Shown: positions 1-14,200, counted from the stretch's first letter. The stretch: 64,000 nt of DNA from Calliphora vicina (GCF_958450345.1 NC_088784.1:70829747-70893746); one strand, 5' to 3'. Notes: generated by a model not told the origin, from the sequence alone. Made by a program: numbers and translations.

Positions 1-72
1 TATTCAACTGTCCAGCCAACCCTATTTCACTACGTTCAGTGGATTTATGGACTCATCCTGTCGAAGTAGCAC

Positions 73-102
73 AACCAATCTTCTTCTAGAAGAAGATTGG
101 TT
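73..102. repeat. Perfect 30-bp palindrome
   Basis: AACCAATCTTCTTCT is followed immediately by its reverse complement with no spacer. It lies inside the LINE fragment, where the related copy at 58.1 kb has no such palindrome. It probably arose by a small local inverted duplication. Confidence 0.8.
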
Positions 103-338
103 AGTCAGTGGTCAATTACGCTGCTCCAATGTGGTGAACTTCGTTGAGTTGATCTGTCAAAATACTGTCACAAGCTGCATGCAAATTTCATTTACACGAG
201 GGAACGATACTTCTTTCAGTCAAGGAATAAACCGTCATGTTGTCGAAATAGTTCCTCCTGGGATGTCGTCAGAGGAGTCATCCTATCTTAAAGGTATGCC
301 AGGAATCTTCGTGTATACGAGGAGATTGTACAAAGGTA

Positions 339-576
339 CACAGAGAAAACAGATTCGTGATAGCAACCGAATTTGTTGCCAATCGAATGATTCTACCTTA
401 GTAACCGAATTTTACAGTTGTAGCTACAATATTTTAGAAACAGTAACAAAATTTTGGTTTCTTCAACCGATATTCTTCTTTATCAACTGGCTTTCTGTTG
501 ATGGAACCGAAAAATTCTATGTGTGTAACCGAATCATTCGAAATTCGGTTGCTATCACGAATCTGTTTTCTCTGTG
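339..576. mobile_element. MITE family D, copy 1 (TA-flanked)
   Basis: The 238-bp element has long terminal inverted repeats starting CACAGAGAAAACAGATTCGT and ending with the inverse. It is flanked by TA at 337-338 and 577-578. Removing the element and one TA restores the LINE reading frame, so ends and target duplication are exact. The TA duplication and size point to a non-autonomous Tc1/mariner-superfamily element. Confidence 0.85.
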
Positions 577-888
577 TATGTTCAGGATCCATTGGATCAT
601 AATTCGTATACGGCAGCTTTGAAAGACATTCAACAGACGCCATCATTACCGCAGTTTCAGAATTCCGCCAATAACAGACTCGGAGAAAACCATCCATGGA
701 AAACAAGAGTAGTTGTGGCACAACTGATGTCAGGATGGAGTAACAGGCTTACTAATGCTTACTGTCCATCAAATCTTACTTCACTTAGTCCAATGTATTT
801 ATACACCAACCCAGTTGAAGAAGCGCAATTTCTTCTGTTACAACAATCTCTTAAGAAGACAATGCCTTAAATGCTGTCTGGCTATCCG

Positions 889-1440
889 ACATCACAAACA
901 TCCTAAAGCCTCCCAATTTCATTCTTAAACACTCATCATTGCAAATGAGGTTGGCATAGACTACAACACCCGACATTATCTCTTAAGAAGAGATAACCGA
1001 GATCACAAACATCCTAATGCCTCCCAATTTCATTCTTAAACACTCATCAGTGCAGATGAGGTTGGTATAAATTTCCTCTTGAAATATTGACGAGTAAGAG
1101 GACATAGGAATCACGTTTGGGCCATAAACACCGGTCTCAGTGTCACCATTGGGATGTTTATTTCTAATGATAAACGACACTTAACCAACATTATTATGAC
1201 ACAAAGCTTGATTCGACCACTGATATAGTCCGACACTCGAATACAAGGATAGTTTTATAAGATCCCAGGAATTCCATGTCGTCCGGATATACATGATAGT
1301 TTCAGTGCACTCGTATAGGCCTCCTCCTTTACCAAAATAAGGGTGGGATGTACAGTATAGCAACCATAGCATAAGTGGTGAAGGTCCTGATGAAGCCGGT
1401 AAAGGAAACACAGATGGGGCGATAGACTTTATCAATCAGA
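889..1440 (-). pseudogene. LINE RNase H-domain fragment with a local duplication
   Basis: The minus strand encodes TETGVYGPNV, SIFQEEIYTN and DECLRMKLGGIRMF, typical of the first half of the RNase H domain at the end of I/LOA/R1-like LINE polyproteins. The upstream frame (1,435 to 1,181) carries the preceding linker. A roughly 67-bp segment occurs twice, at about 891-957 and 1,002-1,068, in the same direction. Frames are broken and the catalytic second half is absent. Confidence 0.55.
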
Positions 1441-2082
1441 GATCTTGCGATCATCTGTTCCTTTTTATCACCATACTAATATTTACGTAAGTATTGGTTT
1501 GATTACAGTAAGCTACCTATCCTGATTTTAACACTTATGTTTTCCCATATAGAAGCTGACAGGCATAGATTTCCTAAGCAAAACATTTCAATGAAATTAT
1601 CTTAAAGTTTTATTATAAAGTTCAATTCAATTTAATATTAAGTGTTTTATTTTATATTAAAAACAACTTTTAATGAATCACACAGCCTCAAACGTGAGTA
1701 AACACCAGCGAATTTTTTGATTTTTTTAAGATCCTGAAAATCATTATATTTCGACTTAAATCTTATTTTTTCAGAACCGAATCTATTATTCAACTCAGTC
1801 TCCAACATACCGAAACTTTTAAATTTTAATCGATAGATAAATTTTAGGATTTTCATTATCTTAAAAAAATCATATAATTGTTGGTGTATACTCACTTTTG
1901 AGGCTCACTTTATATAGAAGAGCTTTCAAATAAATTGTTGAATTCAGTGTCAGATTTGAATTTCGAACTATTAGAATTAAGTGCTTCAATGCAAGTACCT
2001 CTCAGGTATGATCTGTTACCAACATGAATTTATAATTCATAATTGTGAATTTAAAAATAGAAAGTTGAGAATGTATACTTAC
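1441..2082. other. Intronic DNA without recognised content
   Basis: AT-rich sequence downstream of Gdap2 exon 10. The 82-codon minus frame at 1,647-1,895 has no recognisable domain and no splice context, so I do not call it. No repeat shared with the rest of the window was seen. Confidence 0.5.
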
Positions 2083-2222
2083 TTGTAAGGCAATACACTG
2101 TATACTTCACGTAACCAATGTAATGATGGATAATTATTGGTACTGGTTAAAGTATGGAAGTAAGCAATGACATAGTCTCCTTTTACGATGGGATCCAATA
2201 ATTTTATTAAATATAATAAGGC
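2083..2222 (-). CDS. Gdap2: Gdap2 exon 10, CRAL-TRIO core
   Basis: The 140-bp exon has acceptor ttattacag and donor GTAAGT, enters in phase 0 and exits in phase 2. It encodes ALLYLIKLLDPIVKGDYVIA followed by YFHTLTS and HWLREVYSVLPYK, matching the Y-F-H-T-L-T-S core of the family. I see no following exon between here and position 1: 1-1,440 is LINE remnant and 1,440-2,080 has no CRAL-TRIO-like frame. The C-terminus is therefore left of the window. Confidence 0.95.
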
Positions 2223-5200
2223 CTGTAATAAATTTTAATAAAATTAATAAAAAATTAGTTTTAAAATAAAAGTGAAAAACTATCTAAATTCCACCTACTT
2301 TTTCCAAATCAAGATTATGGGCTGGAAACCATTTACCACAAAATACAATAACGGGTCTACCCAAACGATCGACACCACTCTGATAAAGACAACCAATGCC
2401 CGAAACCTCGTTCAAATCCTCAATTTGAGCACGATGCAACAGGCGTTCGTATCTAAAATGAGAAGGGCAGAAATAAATATTTAAAATAATTTATTCAAAT
2501 TAAATATTTAATTTAAAAGTGTTTAAATGGCTTAAAAGTCATAAACAATATAAACATGAGTAATGATCATAACAAAAAGTCTGTTAATAAATATTTGATC
2601 TACAATTATGAGGTTTATAGTTATAAAACGAGTTTAGTTATTTATTTTGTTACTATATTCTTGTTGTTTGACTTTAACCCATATTTTTTTTTTAATATTA
2701 AGTGAAATGATCAATAAAATACTATAGAAAATAATAAAAACAAATAGTAAAATAAATTGTTTAAACATGTTTTAATAGTTCTCTTTATAGTATTGTATTT
2801 ATTTATAGTTTATATATGATGCGTAGTTGTGAAATTGTGTCAATATGGAACAGCAATTCAAAACAAATTTTCTAAATATGATCAAAAGTAATTTAATGTA
2901 TCTCAATATTTCTCTGCTTATTTGTTGAGATAATTATTCTATTTTTGGTCACATCATATTATTTATAGATATTATTAATTAAATTGAACAAATTGTGTAC
3001 AGCTACTACAGTGGAAAACAAAATTCTTTTAACGATTATGATATTTGTTTTAAAAACTGTATACAGTATATAATGTATTCAATTACAGTTTTACTCCACA
3101 GATCAAGCGTAATTTGTGTCATACTGTCAACCTATTTATACCCTACACCACCATAGTGGGGAGGGTATAATGCGTTTGTGCAGATGTTTGTAACGCCCAG
3201 AAATATTATTCTAACACCAACCTTAAAGTATACCGATCGACTTAGAATCACTTTCTGAGTCGATTAATCGATGTCCGTCCGTCCTGGTCGGCTGGCTGGC
3301 TGGCTGTCCATGTTAACCTTGTGTGCAGAGTACAGGTCGCAATTTTAAAGATATTTCGATGAAATTTGGTACATATTTTTTCAGCTCAAGGAAAAAGCCT
3401 ATTGAAACTGGATGAAATTGAAACCTAGCCCCGATACAAATGTCCTCCAGAAATTGGACTTTATCGGTCATAAATGTTTAATTTATATATGTATCTCCAC
3501 AAATTCCGCTTCAAATAAGTTTTATATACACAGAGAAAACAGATTCGTGATAGCAACCGAATTTGTTGTCAATCGAATGATTCTATCTTAGTGACCGAAT
3601 TTTACAGTTGTGGCTACAATATTTTGGAAGGGGTAACTAAAGTTTGGTTGCCTCAACTGAAATTCTTCTTTCTCAACTGACTTTCTGTTGTTAGAACAGA
3701 AAAATTCTATGTGTGCAACCGAATCATTCGATTGGCAACAAATTCGATTGCTATCACGAATCTGTTTTCTCTGTGTACACAAAATTCATGTCACCAAATT
3801 TTGTTACGAACGGGCCATAATTAGTCATAGATCCCATATATGCCCGCTTCCGTAAAACACTTTAACGTGCATAAATCGCTTAAAAATGTTGGTATACACA
3901 CAAAATTCAACATAGTTAACTTTAATATAGACATAAATCACACGACCTAATTTCATGGTGATCGGTCCATAATTGGTCATAGCCCCCATATAAGGCCCAC
4001 TTCCGAAAATCACTCAAAAATATAAATTATTGAAATTTTAAAAGAAAAATGTTTTGGCTCTTCTACTTAGTGTAGGGTATTATATGGTCGGGCTTGACCG
4101 ATCATACTTTCTTACTTGTTTTATTCAGTATTATTTGACAATTCAATATGGAAAGCCTCATACAGGAACCACGTCTCCAAATAATTCAGCTGCATTACGA
4201 AAATCAAATCGTTTTGTAATAAATATTTATCATGCACTTCTGAATTAAATTGTTAAAATCATATTAAATTTTTTCTCTTAACGATTCCGTTAATGAATTC
4301 ATTACGAATTAATTCATAGGCTTAATTCTTTAGTATGTATTTCGAACGTATTGAATTCATTGCGTTGATAATTCATTCTTTATAGATTCTTAATTCAAAT
4401 CCATTAAAAAATAGCTCTAAAATGTATTGAATTATTAATTATACCCTTCACCTTCGTGAGAAGGGTCCACAATATAATTTTCCGACCCTATAAAGTATAT
4501 ATATTCTGGATCCTTATAGATAGCGGAGTCGATTAAGCCATGTCCGTCTGTCTGTATGTTGAAATCAACTTTCATACGATTCATACATCAATATCTCCGG
4601 AATTCTTCCGGCTCGGTTGCTATTTAAAATCGAGAAAATTGGTCCACAAATGGCTGAGATATATGGAAAAAACTAGGACAACCTCGACTTTTGACCTATA
4701 TCTGGTTTACTAAGTCATTAATATAGACAATATGGATATCTAATGATAGATATTTTAAAGATATTTGCAACGACGTATATAAGACCATAGTAAGATGGAC
4801 CTGGGTCAAAATCGAAAAAAAACAATATTTTTAACCCGAATTTTTTTTTCACCAACCATTTTTTTTGATTTTTTTAGATTCGGCACAGCCGAATATAGCC
4901 CTATTCAAATCTATTACGAAATGCTTTAGATATTTTCAAGTTATTTTGTAAAAGAATAATATTTTAATTCAATTTAGATTATATTTGAATTAACAAAAAA
5001 TTAATCATTCAGAGATTGAACGAATTTTGATTATGAAAAAATTCCATTATGAATTAATTCAACAATGAATGCATTCCATTTAAATAAAGCCTTTGAATAA
5101 ACCTACAGAATTTGTTTTGTCGGTTGTCTGAAATTCTGAAAATTTAATTAATTAATTCGAAGCTCTGACTTCGAGCAACAATGTAGCTTTATTGAGAAAT

Positions 5201-8200
5201 CCTTTCGAGTATTAGCAGACCTCTGAATTTTTTTCTTTTGGGTTATAAGTAGCAATGAACCACCTACAGCGTAGTCGCTAACAATATTTGAATGAAATTA
5301 TCTTTAAAAAGTAAATTTCAGAGATGATTCCGAAATCAAATTTAAAATAAAGAATCTTAAAATAGCTAAGAGCGGTTTACATATCATAGGTATGCGAATC
5401 TATTTAAAAAAAAATCTACTGAACATTACTGAAAAATTTATTTTAAAAATACTAATTCCAATGTTTATTTCATTTGAAAGAAAAGTAAGTAAGATTGTTC
5501 TATTCGACTATGCCCACCACCAATATAATACAGGTACCGATTGTTGTGAATTTTGTATAAAACTTTTTACCAATTCAACCTGTTATTGTATACATCACCT
5601 TTGAATTGTTTTTAAATGTCGGATGGATATTTTGTTCTATTATTTTTTTTTGCTTGGACCGATTTTCAGCACCAAACATTTCTGACCAACCACAAATATT
5701 TTCGCAAAAATTCATTCCCCTAAGTTTGCCCCTATAGGAACTATCGTGCCTTCAACAGACAGAAGGCTATAGCTTTAAAAGTCGATCGTCATAAAATACT
5801 GATATTTATGTATTTAATGCTGATATTAGTAGCCTAATTCCTGGATTCTTTATCATTACCGATCATGAGTAAATGCGGCATCCATCTTGCGGAAAGTTTT
5901 CTCAAGTGATAATTTAAAATTGAAACCATTGAGCCATGTGAGATGCCTATGGCTTCCACAATCTCTTTTTTTTTTAAAAACTTTCGGGTGTAAAGACCTG
6001 AACTTGCGTCCAGAACGTTCGAAATTCAGTAAACCACTTTTTAACCATTGAAATTGATGGTGCAGAGTTCCAATAGTATTTATCAAGCCTAGACTTGTTT
6101 TGAGTGATGGGGATTTTCCGCAAAAAATAATGCTTAATGAGCACACGAAATTTATCTCCATTTTCTCTTCAAGTTACGATGTAGTCTGCTATCAATGGAT
6201 GTCAAACACTAACTAAATGAAGCAGTTTGTTCAAATTTTAACAGGAGTCAACTGATAGATGCCTGTTGACAGGAGCTGTGCTGTCGTTTCAGTAATGAGG
6301 CGGAAAATTAAAAAAGTCACGGACTACGACGAATACTTCCATGTGCTAATCCGATATTTATTTTGGTGATGGATATAATAATACAATAGAACAAAATTAC
6401 ATGTCTTTAAATATTAAATACTTTCGGCTAAAACTGAATTTACAATTGAATACCATCAGTTGAATATCATAACAATTTTGTGGCTTACATTTCTAAACTT
6501 CTGGGTTCTAATTTCTGTTTACTATAAATTTCTATATATATTGTCACTAATATAAAAGGGCATAACAATTGAAGTGGCCACGCAAAGAGCGGCTGAGCGG
6601 CGTCGCTTAGTAGTATTTCATATGTTTTAATTTTTGACGCTTATCGCTCTGACGCTAGCCGCACATTGCGTGGCTTCGGCCTTACGGTCAAAATTCTTTA
6701 TTTTTACACTATTTCCTTAAATACTTAGATGGTCGGTCGGTCCTATTGTGATTTTACTAATTGAATAAAACTGAGTAAGAAATAATGTAATTGAAAAAAC
6801 ATGAATTACAAGACAAATGAAATCTTTAAAAAACTAATGTCTAACAACATGCCTTTTATCACAACCATGGAAAAATGTTCCATATTCAGTCATAATTATT
6901 TGAAAATGTTTTTATTTTTGAAGCAGCAAAACACAAAAACAGACAGACAGCCAACAGCAACTGAAATCTTTGCAGGTGAAATTCAATAAGCTGTAAGGAG
7001 CAATGCACTCGTGCTCGCATTTAATTGAATATTGATGAAATATTTTCTACCAATTAACAGCATTAAAAACCGGTAACAACAATTCATTATTAACATTTAA
7101 CTGTCAGTTGTTGTTTGAGGTAAAACACTCATGCCAGTCACAAGTCTTTAATACAATACAAATTAACAACAACAGAGCAGCAAATCAGATAAATTTAATC
7201 AATAACACATCCAGCTAAATGAATCATAGCGAGAAAAAATGATCTTTAATAGAACAGAAAAAAAAATTTCAATGCGACACAGAAATCCCGCACTATCAAA
7301 CCCGATAGATGTCAGATAAAAAACTAACGGGACAGATGACTGCAATGCGTACAAAAAATGCTGAAACAGTAAAAGAAATACAGAAAATACCTTTCTTTAT
7401 TTTTATATATGGATCATAAAGATCAACAAGCATTTGTTCTTTTTTTTAAAGATTTTAAGAACATTTAAACATGTTTAAGTTTTGAAAACTTATTGCATAT
7501 AAGTATAATGCATAAGATAACAAAATAATGCTTATCTCTCACCATACGCTTTCGTTAGATAATTCCTGACGTTTTTATATCTATATATTTTCTACTGCGC
7601 CTGTAAAACATAATGAGATGCGTAGTTATCTTTCATTACGTCTGTCATTTTTGCTATATTATTTATTTTGATGAGATAATTTTAACAGAGGGTTTAAATT
7701 CATTTCCCCTTTGAAGGGTTCGGGATGCTGATTAAGTATACTGCGACATTTATTTACAATCCAACAATTAAAATGTCAAAAAAACCGTCACAACAAAATC
7801 TTGCAAGATTTACACCAATATAGTATGAGAAATATTTGATAATAGTTTATATTTGTGTTTTATAAACGTGAGTGTATTTTCTCTTATTATTCAAATACTT
7901 GACGAAATATGGGTGTCCCCTACACATTTCTCGGGAAAACTGTATTAGTTCTAGGGTGTCCAAAAAACCGGTTTCCGGTTTAACCGAAAAAGTGTGTTTT
8001 TGAAAAAACCGGTTTTGATTATTGTCTTTTAAAAAAACCGGTTAAACGGTTTCGGTTTTTTTCTTAAAAAAACCCGATTAATCGGTTTATATAAAATTTG
8101 TATTTATTATGTAAAAGTCTCCTTAAATTTATTATGCAATTATTTTATATCTTTTATGATTTATTGTCAAATGCTATAATTTTCTATAAAATAAATCAAT

Positions 8201-11200
8201 ATTTATAAAAATGGTATCAAATTTTTTCATAAATATGTTTGAATTAGCTTAAGAAAATATATTTCATTAAAACCGGTTAACCGTCTTACAAAAATCGGTT
8301 TGCTAAAAAACCAAAAGGTTAAAAAAACGGAACCGGTGAAGTTTACAGAGATAAAAAACCCGGTTGACCAGTTTTCGGTTTCGGTTTTGGATACTCTAAT
8401 TAGTTCCATTCAAGTTTGGTTGCCGATTCAAAAATTTTAAAAAGGTAACGCTGTATTTTGGGTAATGGTATTTTAGCGATAACAGTATTTAATGTTATTT
8501 CGGTTGCCATGTTTAACATTTAGTTGACATTTTTATAGATTTAAAAAAACCTAACGATTGAAAACAAGTTTGTGTTTATAATTTGAAATTATTTATGGAA
8601 TAACGGTTACGGTTTTTTGAGTTAACGGTACGAGTATTTTCAATTATTCGGTAACGGTAATTCCAGTTATTTCAATAGCGGTAGTTGAGATCAAAAATTT
8701 ATTTTAGGGATTACGGTAGCTTAAGACGAATGATTTTTGTTTGCAATTGTCGTGAGTTCTAAGGGAGTATTAAGAGCCAATACCCTAACCTTGTAACGGT
8801 TCAGGAGTCAGTTCTTTAATCGTATACTCAGTGTATAATCGTATACAGTATATTATGGATTACACTTTCTTAATTGTATTTGCGATAAGTTCGAGTTGAA
8901 AACATAAGCCATGAGAATCTTATTGTTCAAGAAAAAATAATATTTCGGAATTTTTGGGATTATTTTAACTACCGTTTGGGGAGAACGAAAAAAAGTATTT
9001 GACAAACCTGACCAGTATGCAAATACTCATCCGAAACAGAGCAGACATGTACCGTTATATGTTGAAATAATGATTTAAATACGTATTTTCAATAGAATTA
9101 AACATCTCTATTTCTCTATTATTCAAAGAATATTAAATAAAGTTCACTTATTGCTATTGTCCATGATTTCACCTAGTCCCCATACAAATGTCCCCCCGGA
9201 ATACTGTTTGAGCATTCTTAAATATGTTGATTATACGGAAATCCTGATAAAATTTCGCACGAATTAGTTCTAAGTATTCTGAAACTAAACTTCAAGGATG
9301 GCAAAAATAGGGCAACATTTGTCCCTATTCCTCTATTAAGGTCCTCCTCAGAAAATTACTTAAACATTCATAATTGTCTTATAATAATTACTAGCGTGAT
9401 GAAGGAACAATCTTGAAATCTTCTACCAACCTTTGTGAGGATCGGTTCATATAACCGCTATATCCAAAAAATATTTTATTGTCAATAAATAATTTATACT
9501 CGTAAATATATAATGATACTAGCTGTCCCGACAAACGTTGTTCTGCCATAGCTCCCACTATAAAAGTACTTCAGATATGCAATAATAAATTTTTACTTTG
9601 TATGGGAGGTGCCACGCCCATTGTTCCTATATTGGTCAATTGTAAATCTAAACCATCCAGGGACCCACTCAAACACACACACAAAATTTCATCGAAATCG
9701 GCCCATCCGTTAAGGAGGAGTTCAGTTACTAACACACGTACAGAAGTATTATATATACACAGAGAAAACAGATTCGTGATAGCAACCGAATTTGTTGCCA
9801 ATCGAATGATTCAAAGAATATTAAATAAAGTTCACTTATTGCTACTATTGATAACAAAAACAACCTTAACCTAAATTATTCCCCATAAAATAGCCGAAAT
9901 ATTATAAAATATCCCCAATAAAATCCCCAGTCCCCAAACGAAATTTTCTGTACCTAAAATCCTACAAGTAGTAGCCATAGATAAATATACATGGATCGGA
10001 AACTTTCCTGTCAAAAACCTAAGTGGTGAGAATGCATTAGTAATAAAATTAATACTCGTATGTGAGATTATTTTGAATAATATTTTTGTTTGAGTTTTTT
10101 TCTAGTTTCCGCTCTATGTGTATTCTATGTTCGTAGCATTAATATTCGTAAATATTTACGTACATTCACATACACAATTAACATAATAATAATTGTTAAT
10201 GTTTAAAGAATTTCAATGAAGTATATCAACTATTATTGTAAAAAAATTAATAGAAAATAACAAAATAAATAAACTGCAAAAAAACCGTAGACGAATTATA
10301 ATAATATATGGAGAATTACAATTAATTTTTGTTATGTACATAAATTTAATTTACTTCCATATTTGGATGTTTTGTTTTTTTTTTTTTAAATAGCTAAATT
10401 TATGTTATAGATCTACTATAGATTTTGAATACTGGTATTATTAATACAAACTGTTACAAATATAAAGTAAACAATTTTTTTGTATTTCAAAGTATGCATA
10501 GTTTCGAAATAGTTTTCTTAACACATTTTTTAAATTCAAATTAAATGTTTTCTCTCTATGAATTCATTACGAATTAATTCATAGGCTTAATTCCTTAGTA
10601 CTTCAAACATATTGAATTCATTTATTTAAGAATTCATTCATGTGGCCGTACAAGCATGGAAGATGACGAACGTTCTGCAAATATGGAGGTTGAGGTCTCT
10701 ACACCCGAAATAATTGAAACAAATAAATCACGATATGATGTTGGCCTATTAGATATAGAGATGATAGTGCGCTGGACTATAAGTCTGAAGGTTGCAGGTT
10801 CGATTCCTGCCAAATTCGGGCGTTTCTTCAGACAAGCCAAAGGTCAAGAGAATGGTATATAAATTCATCGAAAAGAATCTAGTTATATGTAACGAATTTA
10901 ATAACCCATTGATTGCAAGGACTTCGAAATTAGCAAAATCTGAATACAAGGTTATTTACTACTATACGGTAACAGATCAGGCTGGTTTTATTCTTTGAAA
11001 AAAATATAGTGAAGTTTAAGTCGACGGAAATAATAGAAAATGCTCCCTCTTCTAAAGAGTGATCAAATTTGAGGTTATGAAGTAAATTGATTGTCAAATG
11101 ATGAAATATCAAAATTGTATCTGTCATCCATTGACACTTATTTAGTACAAACTTGGGAAATTTTAACCATGAATCGCTACACTCGTGAACATCGAATTTT

Positions 11201-14200
11201 AATTTTGGAAATTTACTAGCAAAATGTTGAAAATTTCACATTCGCAAAATTCTACCAAACCATGTGGCCACAATTGGTTAATGTTGACGTCAGTGATCTT
11301 TTGATCCGGCAAAACAATTCAGTTGTTGCATAACAAATTTCCCGGTCGCGTAAGTTCCAGAGCTGTAAATGAATCATTCATTTTTGAATTAATTCGCGAA
11401 ACATTCACACAAAAAATGAATTGAATGAAATTTGAATCAATTCAAATGAATTTGGTAAAAATGAATTGCAATTCGTTTTCAAATTGAATTGATTTTGAAT
11501 TAATTCAAATGAATTTGGTAAAAATTAATTGCAATTTGTTTCCAATTCATTTGAATTGAATTGATTTTGAATTAATTCATATGAATTAGAAAAAAGAATT
11601 AGCAATTCATTTGAATTGAATTCATTTCAAACTCATTTCAATTGATTGAAATTTGAATTGATTTTGTAAGTAAATCTACAGTAAGCATCACTGTGGTTTT
11701 GTCATTCAACTAATTTTTTATGTAAAAGACAGAAAGCATTTCATACATTGTTATTTTTCCTGATTCCTGATTATAAATATTAACAAAAAGTTTTCGCTTC
11801 TTGAATATCAAATGTGTCAGTTCTTCTTGAAGAAACTAACTCCAGACACCATGTTTTCATTGATAAATTTTTGTACTGGATATTTTCATTTTGGTAGGAG
11901 AAATTTTTCATTCCCCCTAGAGATTTGCTCTTGAATTTGATTGATTGCAACTCATTTCTGATTCATTCATTTGAATTGCTAATTCTTTTTTCTAATTCAA
12001 TTCAATTAATTCAAAATCAATTCAATTCAAATGAATTGGAAATGAATTGCAACTCATTTCTGCCTAATTCGATTGAATTGATTCAAATTTCATTCAATTC
12101 AAATTAATTAAAAATTTAGCTAATTCATAATTAATTAACCCTTTCAGACATTAAATAGAATTAGTTGAGATAAAAAACTGAAAATTTCAGTGTAGGCTAA
12201 TTAAGAATATGAAGTCAAATTACGGGTAAATCGTCACACGTGACTGCCAGATGAAGTCAAATATATTGGTCGAATTTTCTTAAATGACATGTATCTCGTA
12301 AATAAAATTTAAAAAATTAATGTAATTAATTGCAATTAATACACAAATATCTAAACTAATACTCAATTAATACTTACACGCTTTTTTTAGAGCTTAAAAT
12401 AATGTAACTATCATTTTAAAAAAGCACCGAATATTACTATATCTAACACATTCTTATAGAACGCTGACGTACTTATGAAAATAACTTAATTTAACCAAAA
12501 CCAATGAAAAATTAGATGTTTAAATCACATATACATATATACAATCTAGTAAACACTCTTTTGACAACGCTATTAACTGTAAAAATCTATCCAATTGCGT
12601 CAACGCTACATGACTTTAAAAGGAAAAATCCAAATGTCCAATATATTGGACAAAATGTCTGAAAGGGTTAAAATAAAAAAAGAATGATTCATTTACAGCT
12701 CTGGTAAGTTCTCGTTTTGGAGATTTCAATTGGCCGCCTCGTATTTGTGATTTAACGCAGCTGCACTATTTACTCTCGGACCATTTGAAAAATTGGGTTT
12801 ACGTGAACAAACCACAAACAACAGATGCTCTGAATGATGAAATTTGATGAGATAAGGGAAACGTTTTTGAAAAATCTTGTTCAAAATATTGTAAAAAGAG
12901 CAAACATCGGGCGACTTGCTAGAGGTCAACATTTGCCCGACATTATATGCCATTATTAATTCCCATATTTCTACTTCACATTGGTATCCTTAAATTTGAA
13001 TTTGTTTTAAAAAATTGCGTGTTTTAAGCCAATTTACTTCATAACCTCAAAATGAATAATTTTCGGTAAAGTTACTTTAACGGTAACTCATCCTGAATGA
13101 AAATATTAATATTGCAATTTACAAAAATTCAAAATAAGTGGACAAATATTTTATTACAATTTGAAATTTTCTAGATTTCAAAAAAATCAATTATTGAAAT
13201 TAAGATTTTGTATCTTTATAGAATATCGGTGACGGTATTTGAGATTATATCGGTAACGGTAATTGCTGTTATTTCGGTAACAGTTGCTTAGCGGTAACGG
13301 TAGTTGAGCTAAAAGGGTAATCTAGGCATAACGTAAGCTTAGCGGTAACGGTAGCCTTCCTTGCTTATAGGTAATACAGACGGTATGTAATATTCATTGT
13401 GAAATATAATATTCACTAGTTGCAAGTCAATCATTCAATTATCTAATTCCACTGATAATTGGATAGCCAAACCAATGTAACAATAACAACACAAGCATTT
13501 AAACACTATGGCCATCTAGGTAAATATTTAATGCTCTCGTATAAATAATAAACCAAAAACAAGCGCATAAATGTCATTTTGAAGAGCACCATGAACATAA
13601 AAATCAATAAAAACAATTCAATACTCGTACTTGAAACAAAAATGCTTTTTTATACCCACCAGATGGGGGGTATATTGATTTTGTCATTCCGTTTGTAACA
13701 CATCAAAATATTTGTCGCAGACCCACATCTGGGTCCTCGTATGGATTCTAATACGATCTAACTACGTTCGTCAGCCTGTCAGTCTGTTGAAAACACTTTA
13801 GGGCCCAAACGAAAGTAGATATTTTCCACAAATATACTCAGTTGATAAGGTTTGTTTGGTATTGAAAATGGGCAATATTGGTCCATGATTTCACCTAGTC
13901 CCCATACAAATGTCCCCCCGGAATACTGTTTGAGCAGTCATAAATATGTTGATTATACGGAAATCCTGATAAAATTTCGCACGAATTAGTTCTAAGTATT
14001 CTGAAACTAAACTGTCAAGGATGGCAACATATGTCCCTAGTCCTCAATTAAGGTCCTCCTCAGAAAATTACTTAAACATTCATAATTGTCTTATAATAAT
14101 TACTATCGTGATGAATGAACAATCTTGAAATCTTTCTACCAACCTTTGTGAGGATCGGTCCATATAAACCCTATATACAAAAAATATTTTATTGTCAATA

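Larger units (their letters stand above)
1..880 (+). pseudogene. LINE (jockey-type) reverse-transcriptase C-terminal fragment, split by a MITE
   Basis: The frame before the MITE ends with a PPGMSSEES-like piece (compare LLGCHRRSH in the related copy at 58 kb). After the MITE it resumes as YVQDPLDHNSYTAALKDIQ and continues to AQLMSGWSNRLTNAYCPSN and HPVEEAQFLLLQ-type sequence, ending near 869. These are the C-terminal, non-catalytic part of a jockey-like ORF2 after the polymerase domain. The frame is damaged in several places and the left end is cut by the window. The 238-bp MITE at 339-576 interrupts it exactly within the codon for the tyrosine. Confidence 0.7.

Noticed and set aside
47..622. 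191-codon open frame
   Set aside because: It runs through both the LINE fragment and the MITE at 339-576; the MITE part is non-coding repeat, so it is not one protein.
1647..1895. 82-codon minus-strand frame near the last visible Gdap2 exon
   Set aside because: It does not resemble the CRAL-TRIO C-terminus, has no suitable acceptor, and is Lys/Phe-rich as expected for AT-rich non-coding DNA.
2272..2484. 70-codon plus-strand frame
   Set aside because: It is the antisense shadow of Gdap2 exon 9.
10752..10822. Functional tRNA gene
   Set aside because: The acceptor stem does not pair, the A box is degraded and the anticodon position would read AUA.
10634..10998. Four overlapping 65-68-codon frames on both strands
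   Set aside because: They overlap a tRNA-derived sequence; the AGIEPATFRL-like reading is the familiar false translation of an antisense tRNA T-arm.
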